NCBI GenBank assembly: GCA_002387205.1
Contig: DGLA01000020.1
Location: 1-64,000, forward strand
DNA: 64,000 nucleotides
Reading direction: 5' to 3'
From: Stutzerimonas stutzeri
GTDB taxonomy: Bacteria > Pseudomonadota > Gammaproteobacteria > Pseudomonadales > Pseudomonadaceae
Both the position numbers and the translations under genes were made by a program. How positions within the stretch are numbered: the first letter of the stretch is position 1; each line of letters opens with the position of its first letter. Below the pieces are notes generated by a model. It was not told the DNA's origin and searched no databases. It worked only from the letters and a program-made list of their open reading frames with translations. Positions 62,687 to 64,000 of this stretch are shown piece after piece.

Positions 62687-63595
62687 ATGCGTATTCGTTT
62701 GCTGATTCCTTATTTCGGAAGCTGGCCGTTTTGGATGCCATTCTTTCTGCAAACGTGCAGATGGAACCCTGACATCGAGTGGCTTTTTTTTACGGATTGT
62801 GGCGCGCCAGATGATTTGCCCGACAACGTAAAGATTCAGCCAATGTCTTTCACAGGCTACTGTCAGTTGGTCAGTAAGGGCCTCGGCATCTCGTTCAACC
62901 CAACCAGCCCTTACAAACTCTGCGATATCAAACCGGCGTTGGGATATTTGCATTCCGAGCATTTGGAGGGTTTCGATTTCTGGGGCTTCAGCGATATCGA
63001 TCTTATCTACGGAGATTTAAGACAATATTTTTCTGATGAGCGGCTCTCCAGATACGATCTAATCTCTACCCACGCGCGCCGTATTTCTGGCCACCTGTGC
63101 ATGTTGCGCAATGATAAGCGCATGCGTGAGGCCTTTATGAATGTTCCTGGTTGGCGGGCCCGTTTTGAAGATTCCGCCCACCTTGCGTTCGATGAAGGGG
63201 CGTTCAGTCGGTTATTTATTCGCCATAAAAACTGGCCAGAAGGAATTCGGCGGATTGCTGATCAATTCAATCCTTGGCGCCGGCTTAGTGAATTCAACGA
63301 AGCGTTCAGCACTCCTCATGCGCGTGTACCCTGGCTCGGAGGTGGCTTCGACTTCCCAGAGTGCTGGATGTGGAATAGTGGGCGACTTACGAACAACCGG
63401 GATGCTCCACATGAATTCCCCTACTTCCACTTCATAACCTGGAAGAGCTCGAAATGGTCAGGTGGTCAGTCTGAAATATTGATCCAGCCTGCGGATCTGG
63501 CTTCTAGACCCGCATGGTGTATTACGGAGCAGGGTTTTCGACCCTATAACCCCCGTCTGGACATTGAAGAAGCCAGTGTCGTTGAAGTGCTTTAA
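62687..63595 (+). CDS. DUF6625-type putative glycosyltransferase
   Basis: The 302-residue protein starts M-R-I-R-L-L-I-P-Y-F-G-S-W-P-F-W-M-P-F-F-L-Q-T. It carries a D-x-D-like motif in F-W-G-F-S-D-I-D-L-I-Y-G-D, and S-P-Y-K-L-C-D-I-K-P-A-L-G near residue 78. This set is typical of the DUF6625 group in polysaccharide loci (GT-A-like; function inferred). Local base composition is more AT-rich than the upstream waa genes, suggesting a strain-variable outer-core segment. An in-frame GTG at 62681 overlaps the previous stop; ATG 62687 is preferred, with GGCGAG six bases upstream. Confidence 0.75.
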   Translation: MRIRLLIPYFGSWPFWMPFFLQTCRWNPDIEWLFFTDCGAPDDLPDNVKIQPMSFTGYCQLVSKGLGISFNPTSPYKLCDIKPALGYLHSEHLEGFDFWGFSDIDLIYGDLRQYFSDERLSRYDLISTHARRISGHLCMLRNDKRMREAFMNVPGWRARFEDSAHLAFDEGAFSRLFIRHKNWPEGIRRIADQFNPWRRLSEFNEAFSTPHARVPWLGGGFDFPECWMWNSGRLTNNRDAPHEFPYFHFITWKSSKWSGGQSEILIQPADLASRPAWCITEQGFRPYNPRLDIEEASVVEVL

Positions 63596-63619
63596 AGCGA
63601 CCCGACTGGAGACGGCAGA

Positions 63620-64000
63620 GTGAGCACAATCAGTATCGTCTGGTCCTCGGGCATGGCTTATGCGTCGATACACAGGGTGCACGACCAGATTCTGTCACTG
63701 GCTGCTAACCGGGGTGACACCCACGCTTGGGTTTTGCAGGGCCAGGAGGATGCGACGGCTCAAGCGAGCGGAAGGCCGTTGTATTGGCAGACAAGCGCGA
63801 GAGCGCTGAAGGGTAAAGGCGTATGGAAGCTTTTTCAGTGGAGACTGCAATGGCGCCTGGCTCGGGAAATCCGCCGGGTTAACCCGAAGGCGATACTGCT
63901 TGATGGTATTGGCGTGGCGCGACTGATTGTTCCGGTCGTCGCAAGGTCACGTGCCGTCGAGTCGCAGGTGGTTGTGGTATTTCATGGCGAGGGCCGGCTT
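63620..64000 (+). CDS. glycosyltransferase, N-terminal part, continues beyond the window
   Basis: An open frame starts at GTG 63620, with TGGAG upstream, and runs to the window edge (127 codons). It reads S-T-I-S-I-V-W-S-S-G-M-A-Y-A-S-I-H-R-V-H-D-Q-I-L, then D-T-H-A-W-V-L-Q-G and finally V-V-V-V-F-H-G-E-G-R-L. The alternating hydrophobic strands and the F-H-G motif fit the N-terminal half of a GT4-type glycosyltransferase. In P. aeruginosa further outer-core transferases lie at this place. The product cannot be named from this fragment. Confidence 0.65.
   Translation, partial: MSTISIVWSSGMAYASIHRVHDQILSLAANRGDTHAWVLQGQEDATAQASGRPLYWQTSARALKGKGVWKLFQWRLQWRLAREIRRVNPKAILLDGIGVARLIVPVVARSRAVESQVVVVFHGEGRL

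Overview
The window is about 64 kb of high-GC gammaproteobacterial chromosome, almost certainly Pseudomonas in the broad sense. Gene content and order suggest the stutzeri lineage (Stutzerimonas) or a yellow-pigmented relative. Evidence: the bioB-F-H-C-D operon beside fadE-type genes, and the block msrA-dipA-aceF-aceE-glnE-ilvE-waaF-waaC-waaG-waaP-carbamoyltransferase, both match, as I recall them, separate blocks of the P. aeruginosa chromosome (PA0500-PA0508 and PA5005-PA5018). No rRNA, tRNA or CRISPR was seen.

Layout. 1-4.1 kb is a nest of insertion sequences: an IS3-family element that truncated a type VI secretion hcp gene and was itself split by an ISL3-family and an IS30-family element. 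4.1-13.5 kb holds the hcp remnant with a sigma-54-like promoter, selO, a large MscK-type mechanosensitive channel, a K+/H+ antiporter and an acyl-CoA dehydrogenase. 13.6-21.1 kb is a complete carotenoid cluster: crtE divergent from idi2-crtX-crtY-crtI-crtB, with crtZ convergent. Together these convert isoprenoid precursors to zeaxanthin and its glucosides. 21.2-25.6 kb holds a nitronate monooxygenase, rlmJ, an unusual repeat array, srkA and a comF-family gene. 25.6-30.2 kb is the biotin operon behind a candidate BirA operator. 30.2-38.1 kb has an alcohol dehydrogenase, an SRPBCC protein, two acyl-CoA dehydrogenases (the first behind a candidate PsrA box) and a diguanylate cyclase.

38.1-38.6 kb lacks a convincing protein gene. 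It carries two near-consensus GacA boxes followed by a run of GGA motifs and a U-rich terminator, which looks like an unannotated Rsm-type regulatory RNA. It lies where two blocks that are far apart in P. aeruginosa are joined. This is the most interesting signal in the window.

38.6-51.7 kb holds msrA, a dipA-like c-di-GMP phosphodiesterase, a small secreted protein, the pyruvate dehydrogenase genes aceF/aceE (two matching palindromes upstream of aceE), glnE and ilvE. 51.7-64 kb is the LPS core operon: heptosyltransferases, WaaG, three successive kinase-fold proteins (one with two kinase domains), a carbamoyltransferase, then outer-core glycosyltransferases, an acetyltransferase and a partial gene at the window edge. 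Heptanucleotide repeats and hairpins made of AAGCNGG-like units recur at five intergenic sites.
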